A DNA stretch of 64,000 bases from Bifidobacterium pullorum subsp. gallinarum (GTDB lineage Bacteria > Actinomycetota > Actinomycetes > Actinomycetales > Bifidobacteriaceae): NCBI RefSeq assembly GCF_000741215.1, contig NZ_JGYX01000007.1, positions 1 through 64,000 of the forward strand. The letters run 5' to 3'. The position numbers and the translations under genes are program-made. Numbering within the stretch: the first letter of the stretch is position 1; each line of letters opens with the position of its first letter. A model generated the notes under the pieces. That model was not told the DNA's origin and made no database searches. It saw only the letters and a list, made by a program, of their open reading frames with translations. Below, in pieces: positions 24,684-34,209 of this stretch.

Positions 24684-25195
24684 CTCAATTCGAAGGTGGT
24701 GGCGCCGATGCGTACCGGAACGCGGGGAGCGAGAACGGTCGGGGCCGAGATGCGCTGCTGGTTGACCACGGTGCCGTTCGTGCTGCCGAGATCCTCGATG
24801 GCCCACTGGCCGGACGCGGCATCGGGGTAGACCCGGGCATGATGGGACGAGACGAACTCGTCATCCAGCACCACGGAGTTTGACGCCGCCCGTCCGAGCG
24901 TGATGGCGCCGGCGTTCAGCTGCACGGAGGTGCCGGCCAGCGGTCCGTCGATGATGACCAGCAGGGTCGGCGAGGCGTGGGAGACGGGCATCTCATGCGT
25001 GGCGGGCGTCGGCACCGGGGTCGGCGAGGCCGCCGCCTTCTGGGCCTGACGGGTCTTGCGGCGGTGTGCGCGCGACTTGCGCGGGCTCAGCGTTTCAATG
25101 TCCTTGTACAGCGAACGCACCGTCAGCCAGACGAACACCCACAGCAGGATCAGGAATCCATACTTGAGAATCGCGAATGTCAGTTCGGTGAACAT
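24680..25195 (-). CDS. fhaB: FHA domain protein FhaB
   Basis: 171 residues: an N-terminal membrane helix (about 8-28), a basic linker (36-60), and one forkhead-associated domain from about 77 to the end, with ITLGRAASNSVVLDD, SSHHARVY and LGSTNGTVVN as phosphothreonine-binding landmarks. FhaB (FipA in Mycobacterium) links PknA/PknB signalling to FtsZ and FtsQ. AGGAG precedes the ATG; the gene ends in a 4-base overlap with pstP. Confidence 0.93.
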   Translation of the reverse strand: MFTELTFAILKYGFLILLWVFVWLTVRSLYKDIETLSPRKSRAHRRKTRQAQKAAASPTPVPTPATHEMPVSHASPTLLVIIDGPLAGTSVQLNAGAITLGRAASNSVVLDDEFVSSHHARVYPDAASGQWAIEDLGSTNGTVVNQQRISAPTVLAPRVPVRIGATTFELR

Positions 25196-25223
25196 ACCAG
25201 ATTACGGCTCCTGCGCGGATGGG

Positions 25224-25922
25224 CTACGCCTGCTCCTGCGAGGCCCAGTACAGGATGCGGGTGCGGCCGATGGTGATGGTGTTGCCGTCCAGCAGCGTGG
25301 CGGCCGGCACCTGATGGCCCTCCACATACGTGCCGTTGGTCGAGCCCAGGTCGCGCGCGATCACGCCGTTGTCGGTGATGTCGATCTCCAGGTGCTTGCG
25401 GGAGATGCCCGGGTCGTCGATGACGATGTCGCAGCCCGAACCGCGGCCGATGACGGTCTGCGGCTTGGTGAGCAGGTATTGGTTACCGTTGACCTCCAGC
25501 ACCGGGCTGTCCTCGGACTGGTCGTCGGTGGTCACGGGCACGGCGTTGCCCTGCACGGATTCCGAACTCAGGTTGAAGCTGCCCTTGCTCAGTTCGAGAT
25601 CCTCCTCGAAGATCACCACCACAGGACCCACGAAGGCGTAATGCTGGCTCTTGGCGTACTGGGTCAGGTTGTCCGCAAGCTCGTTGGCCAGGGCTTCGGA
25701 GCCCCACTGCTCGATGCGGTCGAAGTCCGGGGTGCTCAGCTTGAACCGGTACTCGTTCGGCGCTACGGTGCGGTCACGCCCGACCGGCATGGCCTCGGCG
25801 TCGATCTCGCGCTCAAGGGCGCTGGAGAGGTCGACAGGCTGCAGGTCCTTGGACCCGAACTTGGAGAACACTCCGTTGACCGCGCTTTCCACGCTTTTCT
25901 CAAAACGGTCGAGAACGCTCAT
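25224..25922 (-). CDS. fhaA: FHA domain protein FhaA
   Basis: 232 residues: an N-terminal DUF3662 domain (MSVLDRFEKSVESAVNGVFSKFG... and EIDAEAMPVGRDRTVAPNEY) and a C-terminal FHA domain (VIGRGSGCDIVIDDPGISRKHLEI, DLGSTNGTYVEG). In Mycobacterium FhaA binds phosphorylated MviN and controls wall synthesis at pole and septum. The long linker seen in Mycobacterium is nearly absent here. It is the first gene of the operon; the ATG at 25922 has AAAGG seven bases upstream and is preferred over a GTG two codons earlier. The operon promoter must lie in 25923-26090. Confidence 0.94.
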   Translation of the reverse strand: MSVLDRFEKSVESAVNGVFSKFGSKDLQPVDLSSALEREIDAEAMPVGRDRTVAPNEYRFKLSTPDFDRIEQWGSEALANELADNLTQYAKSQHYAFVGPVVVIFEEDLELSKGSFNLSSESVQGNAVPVTTDDQSEDSPVLEVNGNQYLLTKPQTVIGRGSGCDIVIDDPGISRKHLEIDITDNGVIARDLGSTNGTYVEGHQVPAATLLDGNTITIGRTRILYWASQEQA

Positions 25923-26086
25923 AGTCACACCTTTCTATTCCTCACCTATCCTACGCAAAGGCGCGAACCTCCCTAAATATCGGCCGCAATACTTGCAAAA
26001 TTCGCCCATGCGCACGGGTCAGTGGGGAAGAAGAGCGAGATGCAACGTTATTCCCGCGGCGTTCGCCCGCTGGGCGGGGCGGCGGG

Positions 26087-26092
26087 TAGGTT
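26087..26092 (+). promoter_or_regulatory. -10 element of a leaderless S9 peptidase transcript
   Basis: TAGGTT ends 7 bases before the ATG at 26100; no ribosome site is present. Confidence 0.5.
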
Positions 26093-26099
26093 GGGGCAT

Positions 26100-28664
26100 A
26101 TGACTGAACTGACTGCATCACAGGCGATAGCCGCATTCCCCCGCCGCAAGGCCCGCACCCTGCGGTTCACCTCCGGCGCCCCGCGCTCCGCGCAGGCGAT
26201 CGGCGACGGCACCCGCGCATTGTTCCTACGCTCCGACGGCCCCGAGGACCTGGTCACGGCGCTGTGGCTGAGCGTCTGGTCCGCCGACGGCACCGACCAC
26301 CGCGAGGTGCTGCTCGCCGATCCGCGCCGGCTGCTGGCCGATGCCGACAGCGAGGAGGTCTCCGAAGAGGAGAAGGCCCGCCGCGAACGCGCCCGCGAAG
26401 GCGGCCAGGGCATCGTCTCCTATTCGGTGGATGCCGCCGGACGCCGCGTGGTGTTCACCATCAACGGCCAGCTGTTCCTGACCGAGATCAACGAGGACGG
26501 CACCGGCGACGTGACCCGCGAGGTCGCGCTCGCCGACCCGCAACTGTCCGTCATCATGCCGCACATCTCCCCGGACGGCCAGCTGATCGCCTACACCACC
26601 GGCAGCGAGGTCCGCGTGATCGCGCTGGGCGCCGACGCCTCCCAGGACGAGGATTGGGCCGTTATCGGCATCGACGAGGACGAGTGCACCTATCCGGACC
26701 AGTCCGTGGGCCTGGCCGAGTTCGTGGCCGGCGAGGAGATGGACCGCTACGAAGGCTTCTGGTGGTCCCCGGACTCGCGCGCGCTGCTTGTGCAATCCAC
26801 CGACGAGGAGCCGGAGCCGCTGTGGTACATCAGCGACCCCGCCGACCCGTCCAAGCCGGCCGCGGCCCGCCGCTACGCCCGCGCCCTGACCCGGAACGCC
26901 ATCGTCTCCCTGGCCTATGTCGACTTCACCGTCCTGCCGGCCGCCGAGACCCGGCCCACCCCCGTCCCCTCCGACGAGGAGGACCCCCTCGCCTTCGCCG
27001 ACTTCACCGAACCGCGCGTGCAGGTCTGCAACGTGGCCGACATCGACTGGGATCACGAGACCTACGAGTACCTGGCCGCCGTCAACTGGAGCAAGGGGCA
27101 CGAACCGCTCCTGCTGGTTCAGGACCGACTGCAGCACCACGACCAGGTGCTTGAGGTGCAGCTCAAGGCCGCCGGATTCCACGCGGGCGTCGACACCGAG
27201 GCCGCCATCGGCGAGCCGGTCGCCACCCGCGTGCTGGAGGAGCATGAGAACCCGCAGTGGCTGGACCTGATCCACGGCACCCCGGCGTTCACGCCGGACG
27301 GCCGTCTGATCTGCGCGGTCAACGACATGGAGCACGACACGAACCGGCTCAGCGTGGACGGCGTGCCGTTCACACCGGTCGGCTGGCAGGTGCGGCAGGT
27401 CCTGGACGTCACCGATACCGACGTGCTCGCCGTCGTCTCCCGCACCCCGGAAACCGCCGGCGACGCCGGGCTCGGCACATGGGACGACGCGGATCTGCAC
27501 GATGCCCGCAGCTGCGACGTGGTGAGCTTCGACTACCACGGGGCCGTCACCCAGTGGACCTCGCGCCCCGGCGTGTGGACGGCCTCGCGTGCGGGCAAGG
27601 GCATGGTCATCTCCGGGCGCGATATGTGCTCGCCGTATGCCGGCATGCACCATAGCCTGCGTCTGCCCGAAACCGTGGATCCCATCGCCACGGCCGAGGA
27701 AGGACAGACGATTATGACCGGCGGGTCAGCCGTCGCCGGGATCGCCAACCACGCCGCGGACCCCGGCATCACGCCGAACACTCGATTCGTCACGTTGCCG
27801 TCCGAACACCGGCTGCTCGCAGCCATCACCGCTCCGAGCGAATCCAGCCCCTATGCGCAGGCCGAGAGCCTGCCGGTGCTGCTCAAGCCGTATGGCGGTC
27901 CGGGCGCCCAGCAGGTGCTGTTCAGCCAGTCGTACTATTGGGAATCCCAGTGGTGGGCCGACCAGGGCTTCCTGGTCGTCACCGTGGACGGTCGCGGCAC
28001 CCCCGGCCGCGGACCCCAGTGGGACCGCGCCATCTACGAGACCATGAAGGACGTGACCCTGGCCGATCAGGTCGAGGCCGTGCGTGCGTTGCCCGCGCTG
28101 TGGTCGGCTGACACCGCCGTGCCGTCGGTGCGCTGGACGCCGCGGGAGGGGGCCAGGCTGGCCGTCTGCGGTTCCGACGCCACCGTTCCGCAGCTCGACA
28201 TCGTGCGCCGGAACGACCTGCTCGACTGCCCCAAGCCCGACCTGGACAAGGTCGCGATGATCGGCTGGTCGTACGGCGGCTTCCTGTCCGCGCTCGCCGT
28301 GCTCGACGCGCCCGACGTCGTCCACGCCGCCTGCGCCGGCGCGCCCCCGACCGACTGGACGCTCTACGACACCCATTACACCGAGCGCTACCTGGGCCTG
28401 GACCCGGAGGTCTACCGCCGCAACGGCATCGTGGAGGACGCGCCCAAGCTGCGCCGTCCGCTCATGCTCATCCACGGCTTCGCCGACGACAACGTCACCA
28501 TCGCCCACTCGCTGCGGCTGAGCCAGGCGCTGATGGCGGCGGGCCGCCCGCACACCTTCCTGCCGTTGACGGGCATCACCCACATGACCAACGACGAGAC
28601 GGTGGCCGAGAATCTGCTCATCCTCCAGCGCGACTTCCTCTACGACGCGCTGGGCATGCGCTGA
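26100..28664 (+). CDS. S9 family prolyl oligopeptidase / dipeptidyl peptidase IV-like
   Basis: 854 residues, presumably cytoplasmic since no signal peptide is seen. The N-terminal two thirds form a beta-propeller of the DPP IV type (EGFWWSPDSRALLVQSTDEEPEPLWYI). The C-terminal hydrolase domain has GRGTPGRGPQWDRAIY, nucleophile Ser724 in GWSYGGFLSAL, Asp in HGFADDNVTIAHS near 800 and His in GITHMTND near 827. The EE-containing propeller helix expected of dipeptidyl peptidases may be DEDECTYPDQSVGLAEFVAGEEMDRYEGFWW. It likely removes Xaa-Pro dipeptides, useful for casein-derived peptides. It stands as a single gene. Confidence 0.92.
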   Translation: MTELTASQAIAAFPRRKARTLRFTSGAPRSAQAIGDGTRALFLRSDGPEDLVTALWLSVWSADGTDHREVLLADPRRLLADADSEEVSEEEKARRERAREGGQGIVSYSVDAAGRRVVFTINGQLFLTEINEDGTGDVTREVALADPQLSVIMPHISPDGQLIAYTTGSEVRVIALGADASQDEDWAVIGIDEDECTYPDQSVGLAEFVAGEEMDRYEGFWWSPDSRALLVQSTDEEPEPLWYISDPADPSKPAAARRYARALTRNAIVSLAYVDFTVLPAAETRPTPVPSDEEDPLAFADFTEPRVQVCNVADIDWDHETYEYLAAVNWSKGHEPLLLVQDRLQHHDQVLEVQLKAAGFHAGVDTEAAIGEPVATRVLEEHENPQWLDLIHGTPAFTPDGRLICAVNDMEHDTNRLSVDGVPFTPVGWQVRQVLDVTDTDVLAVVSRTPETAGDAGLGTWDDADLHDARSCDVVSFDYHGAVTQWTSRPGVWTASRAGKGMVISGRDMCSPYAGMHHSLRLPETVDPIATAEEGQTIMTGGSAVAGIANHAADPGITPNTRFVTLPSEHRLLAAITAPSESSPYAQAESLPVLLKPYGGPGAQQVLFSQSYYWESQWWADQGFLVVTVDGRGTPGRGPQWDRAIYETMKDVTLADQVEAVRALPALWSADTAVPSVRWTPREGARLAVCGSDATVPQLDIVRRNDLLDCPKPDLDKVAMIGWSYGGFLSALAVLDAPDVVHAACAGAPPTDWTLYDTHYTERYLGLDPEVYRRNGIVEDAPKLRRPLMLIHGFADDNVTIAHSLRLSQALMAAGRPHTFLPLTGITHMTNDETVAENLLILQRDFLYDALGMR

Positions 28665-28693
28665 GGGGCGTCCGGGCTGGTCACGCCGACCAC

Positions 28694-28699
28694 TACAGT
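28694..28699 (+). promoter_or_regulatory. -10 element of a leaderless hydrolase transcript
   Basis: TACAGT ends 7 bases before the ATG at 28707, with no ribosome site. Confidence 0.5.
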
Positions 28700-28706
28700 C
28701 ATAACC

Positions 28707-29768
28707 ATGGATCTGATCGACGAATCCCGATACGACGAGCAGATGCGCGTGATGGTGCTGCCCGCGCTCGCCGCCTGCTGCGAGGAAGGGTGGATGGAGC
28801 CGGCCCGGGCGGAGGACCTGCCCGAGCTCGACCATCCCGGTTCGCTGCACTACCTGTGCTACGACGCCGCGAAGTTCGACGATCTGCGCGAGGACGGCGC
28901 CACAGCCACGTTCCGTGGCGCCGTCGTCATCTCCTACGGATTCACCGAGAACGCGCGCAAATACTCGGAGCTGATCTGGTACTTCCTGCTGGACGGCTAT
29001 TCGGTGTGCGTGCTCGAACACCGTGGGCACGGGTTCTCGGTCCGTGACGTGGACGACCCGAGCGTGGTGTGGATCGACGACTGGCGGCGGTACGTGGCCG
29101 ACCTGGGCAAGTTCGCCGAAACCGTTGGGCTGAGGTACGCGGGGGACCGCCCGATGGGGCTGTACGGGCATTCGATGGGCGGCGGCATCGGGGCGGCCGT
29201 GTTGGAACGGCGTCCGACGCTGTTCGACAAGGCGGTGCTCTCCTGCCCGATGATCGCCCCGGTGACCGCCGGCATCCCCAATGCGGTGGCGGCCGCGGCG
29301 TCCGAAGTCGTCTGCGGCATGGGATTCGGGAAGAATCGGGTGGTCGGGCAGAAACGGTTCACCGGGGAACTGGACATGAGACCGTACCGGGGTGCGAGCG
29401 AGGCCCGTGTGCGCTGGTATCATCAGCAGCGCTGCGAGACGCCGGAATACCGGACGAACGCCGCCAGTTACCAGTGGGTGCGCGAGGCGTTGCGGCTCTC
29501 GCGCTCCATTCTGGACCCGCAGGCCTGCGCCCGCATCGAGACGCCGATCCAGCTGTTCCAGGCCGGACGCGACGTATGGGTGCGCAACGAGCCGGAGAAC
29601 CTGTTCGTGCGTCGTGTGCGTGACGGCGGCGGGCAGGTGCGGTTCGAGCGCTTCCCCGATTCGGTGCACGAGATCTTCTCGATGCCCAATCCGGTGCTTG
29701 AGGACTATTACGGCCGCATCTTCGCGTTCCTGGACGGGCCCGTGGAGCCGCTCGACGATCAGTGCTGA
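28707..29768 (+). CDS. Alpha/beta hydrolase, lysophospholipase or monoacylglycerol lipase type
   Basis: 353 residues. The serine hydrolase elbow is GHSMGGG with Ser156; VLEHRGHGFS (103-111) is the conserved strand-loop of the lysophospholipase L2 / monoglyceride lipase group; the catalytic Asp is in QAGRDVWV and the His in DSVHEIF near the end. No signal peptide is seen. It probably hydrolyses membrane lysolipids or glycerides; the exact substrate is inferred from the family only. Confidence 0.9.
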   Translation: MDLIDESRYDEQMRVMVLPALAACCEEGWMEPARAEDLPELDHPGSLHYLCYDAAKFDDLREDGATATFRGAVVISYGFTENARKYSELIWYFLLDGYSVCVLEHRGHGFSVRDVDDPSVVWIDDWRRYVADLGKFAETVGLRYAGDRPMGLYGHSMGGGIGAAVLERRPTLFDKAVLSCPMIAPVTAGIPNAVAAAASEVVCGMGFGKNRVVGQKRFTGELDMRPYRGASEARVRWYHQQRCETPEYRTNAASYQWVREALRLSRSILDPQACARIETPIQLFQAGRDVWVRNEPENLFVRRVRDGGGQVRFERFPDSVHEIFSMPNPVLEDYYGRIFAFLDGPVEPLDDQC

Positions 29769-29858
29769 GCGGTGGGGCGGCGCGGGTTGTCGGCGAAGAA
29801 CCGTGATAATGGATGACGGCGTTTTGTACGAAACCAGAAGATTGTAAGGAGGGCGTTC

Positions 29859-30371
29859 ATGCCCAGCGTGAATGATGCGGCCAAGGCCGCGCTCAATGTA
29901 ACCGGTGGCGTGGCCAAGAACGTCGTGGCCCTGACCGACAAGGGCCCGCTCGGCGGCTTCAAGAAGTTCATCTCCCGCGGCTCGATGATTGACATGGCCG
30001 TCGGCGTGGTCATGGGCTCCGCCGTCACCACCGTGGTCAACTCCATCGTGGACAACCTGATCAGCCCGCTGATCGGCATGATCGGCGGCGTGCCGGATAT
30101 GTCCAGCGTGCTGACCATCACCTTCAACAACTCCACCATCTCCTTCGGCGCCATCCTCAACGCCATCATCAACTTCCTGCTCATCGGCGTGGCCGTGTAC
30201 TTCTGCGTGATCCTGCCGATCAACAAGCTGCGCGACCTGTCGGCCGCCGCCCTGGCCGAGGAGGAGGCCGAGGAGGCTGCCGCCGCCGGCCCGACCACCG
30301 AGGAGCAGACGCTGGCGGTGCTGCAGGAGATCCGCGACGAACTCAAGCGCACCAACACCGCTCAGGCCTGA
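29859..30371 (+). CDS. mscL: Large-conductance mechanosensitive channel MscL
   Basis: 170 residues, slightly longer than the usual 130-150. The channel core is plain: FKKFISRGSMIDMAVGVVMGSAVTTVVNSIVDNLISPLIGMI (N-terminal helix plus first membrane helix) and ISFGAILNAIINFLLIGVAVYFCVILPINKL (second helix), then a cytoplasmic helix with an alanine/glutamate-rich insert. It opens on membrane tension and releases solutes on osmotic downshock. A strong AAGGAGG precedes the ATG. The N-terminus carries about 30 extra residues compared with typical members. Confidence 0.95.
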   Translation: MPSVNDAAKAALNVTGGVAKNVVALTDKGPLGGFKKFISRGSMIDMAVGVVMGSAVTTVVNSIVDNLISPLIGMIGGVPDMSSVLTITFNNSTISFGAILNAIINFLLIGVAVYFCVILPINKLRDLSAAALAEEEAEEAAAAGPTTEEQTLAVLQEIRDELKRTNTAQA

Positions 30372-30416
30372 CCCGTCCGGACCGGGTGGCGAATCCCGCC
30401 CCGTCCGGTATCGACC

Positions 30417-30453
30417 GCACGACGCGCATCCGATGTTCGGGTGCGCGTCGTGC
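30417..30453. terminator. Terminator hairpin after mscL
   Basis: A perfect 12-bp stem (30417-30428 with 30442-30453) with a 13-base loop, 46 bases after the mscL stop. T-tract absent. Confidence 0.65.
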
Positions 30454-30553
30454 GCATATGGGCGGCCGCGCAACAGCGTCCGTTGCCGGCGGGTACGATG
30501 GGTGGATGCGAACCGATGCCGGTATCGCACGCTGACAGGAACGGAGACGGACG

Positions 30554-31045
30554 ATGGTGGGCAGCCGCGAGATCTACGAATATCTGGACCGCCGGCACAT
30601 CCGGCATGAGATCGTCGAGCACCAGCCGGTCTACACCATGGCGGACCTGCCGCAGGTGCCGATACCCTACCCCTCAGGGGAGGCGAAGAACCTGTTCGTA
30701 CGCAACGACAAGAAGAACCAGTACTATCTCATCACCGTGCAGGGCGCCAAACGGGTGGATCTCAAGGACCTCCGTCGCCGCTACGGCACACGGCCGCTGA
30801 GCCTGGCCTCGGAACAGGACCTGCAGGACATGCTGGGACTGTCGGCGGGGTCGGTCACGCCGTTCGGTCTGCTGAACGATGCGGACGCCACGGTCCGGTG
30901 GTTCCTCGACCGCGCCCTGCTGGAGGGTGACGGCGTCATCGGCGTACACCCGAACACCAACGACGCGACGGTATGGATGAACACCCGCGACCTGATCGCC
31001 ATCATCGAGGAACACGGGAACCCGGTCGACATCGTGGAGATCTGA
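30554..31045 (+). CDS. YbaK/ProX-type aminoacyl-tRNA deacylase (prolyl-tRNA editing domain)
   Basis: 163 residues of the freestanding YbaK/EbsC/ProXp fold. Landmarks are IVEHQPVYTMADL at the N-terminus, AKNLFVRNDKKNQYYLITVQGAKRVDLKDL with the catalytic-region lysine, and SVTPFGLLND near residue 101. This combination matches the PrdX/ProXp-ala group, which hydrolyses mischarged alanyl-tRNA(Pro). Start ATG at 30554 is preceded by GGAGACGGACG. It lies 19 bases before a broken methyltransferase gene, so the two may be co-transcribed. Confidence 0.9.
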   Translation: MVGSREIYEYLDRRHIRHEIVEHQPVYTMADLPQVPIPYPSGEAKNLFVRNDKKNQYYLITVQGAKRVDLKDLRRRYGTRPLSLASEQDLQDMLGLSAGSVTPFGLLNDADATVRWFLDRALLEGDGVIGVHPNTNDATVWMNTRDLIAIIEEHGNPVDIVEI

Positions 31046-31064
31046 CCCACACGAAAGGACAACG

Positions 31065-31532
31065 GTGGACTACCAAGACATCAACGCGGCAACCATCACA
31101 CGATGGATCGAGGACGGCTGGGAATGGGGCAAGTCGATCGACCACAACACCTACGCCCAGGCGCTCGCCGGCGAGTGGGACATCCTGCTGACCCCCACAC
31201 GACCGGTGCCGCACTCATGGTTCCCGGAGGACCTGCGCGGGCTGCGCGTACTCGGACTGGCCAGCGGCGGCGGCCAGCAGATGCCAATCCTCACCGCCCG
31301 CGGCGCGCGCTGCACGGTGCTCGACTACACGCCGGCCCAGCTCGACGCCGACCGGACGGTCGCCGAACGCGAAGGCTACGACATCGACCTCGTCCGCGCC
31401 GACATGTCCAAACCGCTGCCGTTCGCGGACGCCTCATTCGACCTGTATGGGGACACGAACGGCTACGGTCGCCTGCACGAGCTCGGCATCCCCAGCTTCT
31501 GGGCCACGCTCGCGCAGAAGCCGGAAGACTGA
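31065..31532 (+). pseudogene. SAM-dependent methyltransferase with large internal deletion
   Basis: 155 residues in an open frame. Residues 1-126 are the N-terminal half of a class I methyltransferase: MDYQDINAATITRWIEDGWEWG, SAM site VLGLASGGGQQMPILTARGA, and the end of motif III at RADMSKPLPFADASFDL. The sequence then jumps to YGDTNGYGRLHELGIPSFWATLAQKPED, which in full-length relatives (about 250-260 residues) is the C-terminal end. About 100 middle residues, including the rest of the Rossmann core, are missing without a frame break. The junction sits where both parental sequences probably read DL or DLY, so a deletion between short repeats fits. Catalysis is unlikely. Confidence 0.75.
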
Positions 31533-31687
31533 CGGTCGGCTGATGCCGTCGCCGTGGGGGCGGGCCGCAACGGAACCGCGACGACGGACGTTCCCGTATC
31601 GCATAATGCCGTTGGGCGCGGCGTGACTCGGACGGCGGTAGAATCGCACGCGGAGTTTTACGGACCGTGAGAAGAAGGAAACCTGCG

Positions 31688-32590
31688 ATGCGTCGTGCGA
31701 CGTTCGAACGAACCCCGAAATCGCTGCTCATCGGCATCGGCGTAACCTTGCTGGGCGGCGCGCTGTGGGGCGTCAACGCCACCGTATCCAAAATCCTCAT
31801 GTCCGACTACGGCGCCGACCCGCTGTGGATCGCCAGCATCCGCCAGCTCTGCGCCGGCATGCTGTTCCTGGCCGCGGCGGGCGCGACCAAGCCGAAGCTG
31901 CTGACCGGAGCCGTGCGCGACGTGCGCTCCTACCCCGTCTACCTGCTCGGCGCGCTCATCTGCGTGATGGCCACGCAGGTCACCTACCTGAACGCCATCA
32001 AATGGACCAATTCCGGCACCGCCACCGTATTGCAGACCCTGAATCTACTATTCGTGCTCGCCTGGGTGTGCCTGCGCGGGCGGCGGCTGCCCGGCAAACG
32101 GGAGACGTTGGGCGTGGCGCTCGCGTTCATGGGCACCGTGCTGATTGCCACCGGCGGCGACCTGACCACGCTGACCTTGCCTCTCGCCGGCCTGATGTGG
32201 GGTCTGGGCGATGCGTTGGCCACGGCCACGATGTCGATTCTGCCGGTCAAGGTGATGGGCCGGTACGGCAACTTCACCGTCAACGGCTTGATGTTCCTGA
32301 TCTCGGGGGTGATCCTGTGCGCGGTCGTGCGGCCGTGGGCGCACGCGCCGCAGTTGGACGCGCTAGGTATCGGACTGATGGTGTTCACCGTGGTCGGCGG
32401 TACCTTCGGCGCCTACTGGCTGTATATGTCCGGTGTGATGCGGATCGGCGCGATGCGCGCCACGATGCTCGGCACCAGTGAGCCCGTGCTGGCCACCATC
32501 TCCGCCGTGGCGTTGACCGGCGCCGTATTCACTCCGGTCGATCTGGTCGGTTTTGCGATGATCTTGGCCATGGTGTTCCTGGTGCGGTAG
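31688..32590 (+). CDS. EamA/DMT-family permease
   Basis: 300 residues with ten predicted helices in two five-helix repeats, the layout of drug/metabolite transporters. Typical landmarks are ALWGVNATVSKIL in helix 1, LNAIKWTNSGTATVLQTLNLLFV at the end of the first repeat, and GAMRATMLGTSEPVLATISAVALTG at the end of the second. The start at 31688 has AAGGA eight bases upstream; a GTG seven codons earlier is less likely. Substrate unknown; amino-acid or nucleotide-sugar export are common roles. Confidence 0.88.
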   Translation: MRRATFERTPKSLLIGIGVTLLGGALWGVNATVSKILMSDYGADPLWIASIRQLCAGMLFLAAAGATKPKLLTGAVRDVRSYPVYLLGALICVMATQVTYLNAIKWTNSGTATVLQTLNLLFVLAWVCLRGRRLPGKRETLGVALAFMGTVLIATGGDLTTLTLPLAGLMWGLGDALATATMSILPVKVMGRYGNFTVNGLMFLISGVILCAVVRPWAHAPQLDALGIGLMVFTVVGGTFGAYWLYMSGVMRIGAMRATMLGTSEPVLATISAVALTGAVFTPVDLVGFAMILAMVFLVR

Positions 32591-32706
32591 CCTGGGCCGG
32601 ACTTGGTAGCCGGAGGAATCGGCCCGGGGTTTGCCTCGGTGAGTTGGTTCGCCTAGCGCGGTGCCGGCGGCTCACCCAGCGGTGATGTCTGAACGCGTGA
32701 GCCGTC

Positions 32707-33948
32707 CTACAGCGTGAGGAAGATCAGCGCCGCGTTCAGCGCGATGATCAGTCCCGTGACGGCGATGAATACCGCGTGCTTGACCGGACCATCGGCGTAC
32801 TCGCCCATCAGCGTGCGATCGTGGGTGTAGCGCAGCAGTGGGATGATCGCGAACGGGATACCGATCGACAGAATCACCTGACCGACCACCAGCGCCTGCG
32901 TGGGATTCGGCGCAAACCACAGCACGGCCAGGCCCGGCACCAGGGTCACGATCCGGCACGCCCACATCGGCGGGGTGAGATGCAGCAGTCCGCGCATGAT
33001 CTCGGCCCCGGCGTAGGTGCCCACCGACGTGGAGCTCAACGAGGATGCCAGGAGTCCGATCGAGAAGATCATGCCGACCGCCGGGCCGAGCGCGGCCGTG
33101 ATTGCCTGCTGCGCGCCTTCGATCGAATCGGTTCCGGCCATACCGTGCAGCGAGTGCGCGGCCAGCACCAGCAGGCTGAGGTTCACGGTGCCGGCCAGCA
33201 GCAGGGCCCACAGCACGTCAATCTTCGAACCGCGCAGCAGCGTGCGTGTGTCGGGCCTGATGCGTCCGTCAGCGTAATGGTCGTTGACCAGCGTCGAGTG
33301 CAGATAGATTGCGTGCGGCATCACCGTCGCGCCCAGCATCGACGTGGCCGTGAGCACCGAGTCGGTGGTCGTGAACCGTGGCAGCAGTCCCTGCGCGACC
33401 GCGGTCGGATCCGGCGGATCGACCAGCAGACCGGCCATGAAACCGAGCGTGATAACCAGCAGCAGGCCGATGACGATCCGTTCGAACAGTCGATGCGTGC
33501 GCCCGCCTTGGAATCGCAACAGCAGCGTGGAGACCGCGCCGATGATGCAGCCTCCGATGAACAGCGGCAGCCCGAACAGCAGATGCAGCGCGATCGCTCC
33601 GCCGATCAGTTCGGCCAGGTCGGTGGCGATGGCGATGACCTCGGCCTGGGCGAAGAACAGGAACCGACCCGCGTCGCCCATCCGCTCGCCGAGCAGCTGC
33701 GGCAGCGATTTACCGGTGACAATGCCGAGTTTGGCGGACTGGTATTGGATGAGGACCGACATCATGTTCGCCAGCGCCAGTACCCACACCAGCAGATAAC
33801 CGTACCGGGCTCCCGCCGTGATGTTCGCCGCCACGTTGCCCGGGTCCACATACGCGACGGCCGCCACGAACGCCGGGCCGAGCATGCCGATGAGGGTACG
33901 TCGGGGCGTGGGCGTCGCCGTGACCTGCGGCGCGGTTCGGGTGTCCAT
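32707..33948 (-). CDS. mntH: Nramp-family divalent metal transporter MntH
   Basis: 413 residues with eleven helices. The Nramp metal-site signature DPGN is in VAYVDPGNVAANITAGARYGY (helix 1); MPHAIYLHST in helix 6 supplies the second metal-binding motif (consensus MPH). It takes up Mn(II), possibly Fe(II), with protons. ATG at 33948 has GGAGG eight bases upstream; the upstream GTG would leave no ribosome site. An imperfect inverted repeat around TTTACTTGACGGAGGTATGA just upstream might be a metal-repressor site, but it also overlaps promoter-like sequence. Confidence 0.94.
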   Translation of the reverse strand: MDTRTAPQVTATPTPRRTLIGMLGPAFVAAVAYVDPGNVAANITAGARYGYLLVWVLALANMMSVLIQYQSAKLGIVTGKSLPQLLGERMGDAGRFLFFAQAEVIAIATDLAELIGGAIALHLLFGLPLFIGGCIIGAVSTLLLRFQGGRTHRLFERIVIGLLLVITLGFMAGLLVDPPDPTAVAQGLLPRFTTTDSVLTATSMLGATVMPHAIYLHSTLVNDHYADGRIRPDTRTLLRGSKIDVLWALLLAGTVNLSLLVLAAHSLHGMAGTDSIEGAQQAITAALGPAVGMIFSIGLLASSLSSTSVGTYAGAEIMRGLLHLTPPMWACRIVTLVPGLAVLWFAPNPTQALVVGQVILSIGIPFAIIPLLRYTHDRTLMGEYADGPVKHAVFIAVTGLIIALNAALIFLTL

Positions 33949-34209
33949 CGGCATCACCTCCACGATCTGTCATACCTCCGTCAAGTAAACATGAATCGCC
34001 GCGACGGCTGGGTCCGGGGCGCCGATGGTCGAACGGCGTCGCGATGCCTTGGTAATGCTGGGAATTCCCGGCGGGCAGGGCGGGGTTGTTCGCTGTGCGT
34101 AAAACCAGTTGTGAGCGAGGTCACACGGCGACGCGGCCATGCGGGTATGATTCCGTAGGATTGATGAAGGCGGCGTCATGTCCGGTGTTCGGCGATGGAT
34201 GGGAGAGGA

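Noticed and set aside
27726..30530. 934-residue frame antisense to the peptidase, hydrolase and mscL
   Set aside because: It spans three well supported genes and two intergenic regions, which a real gene would not.
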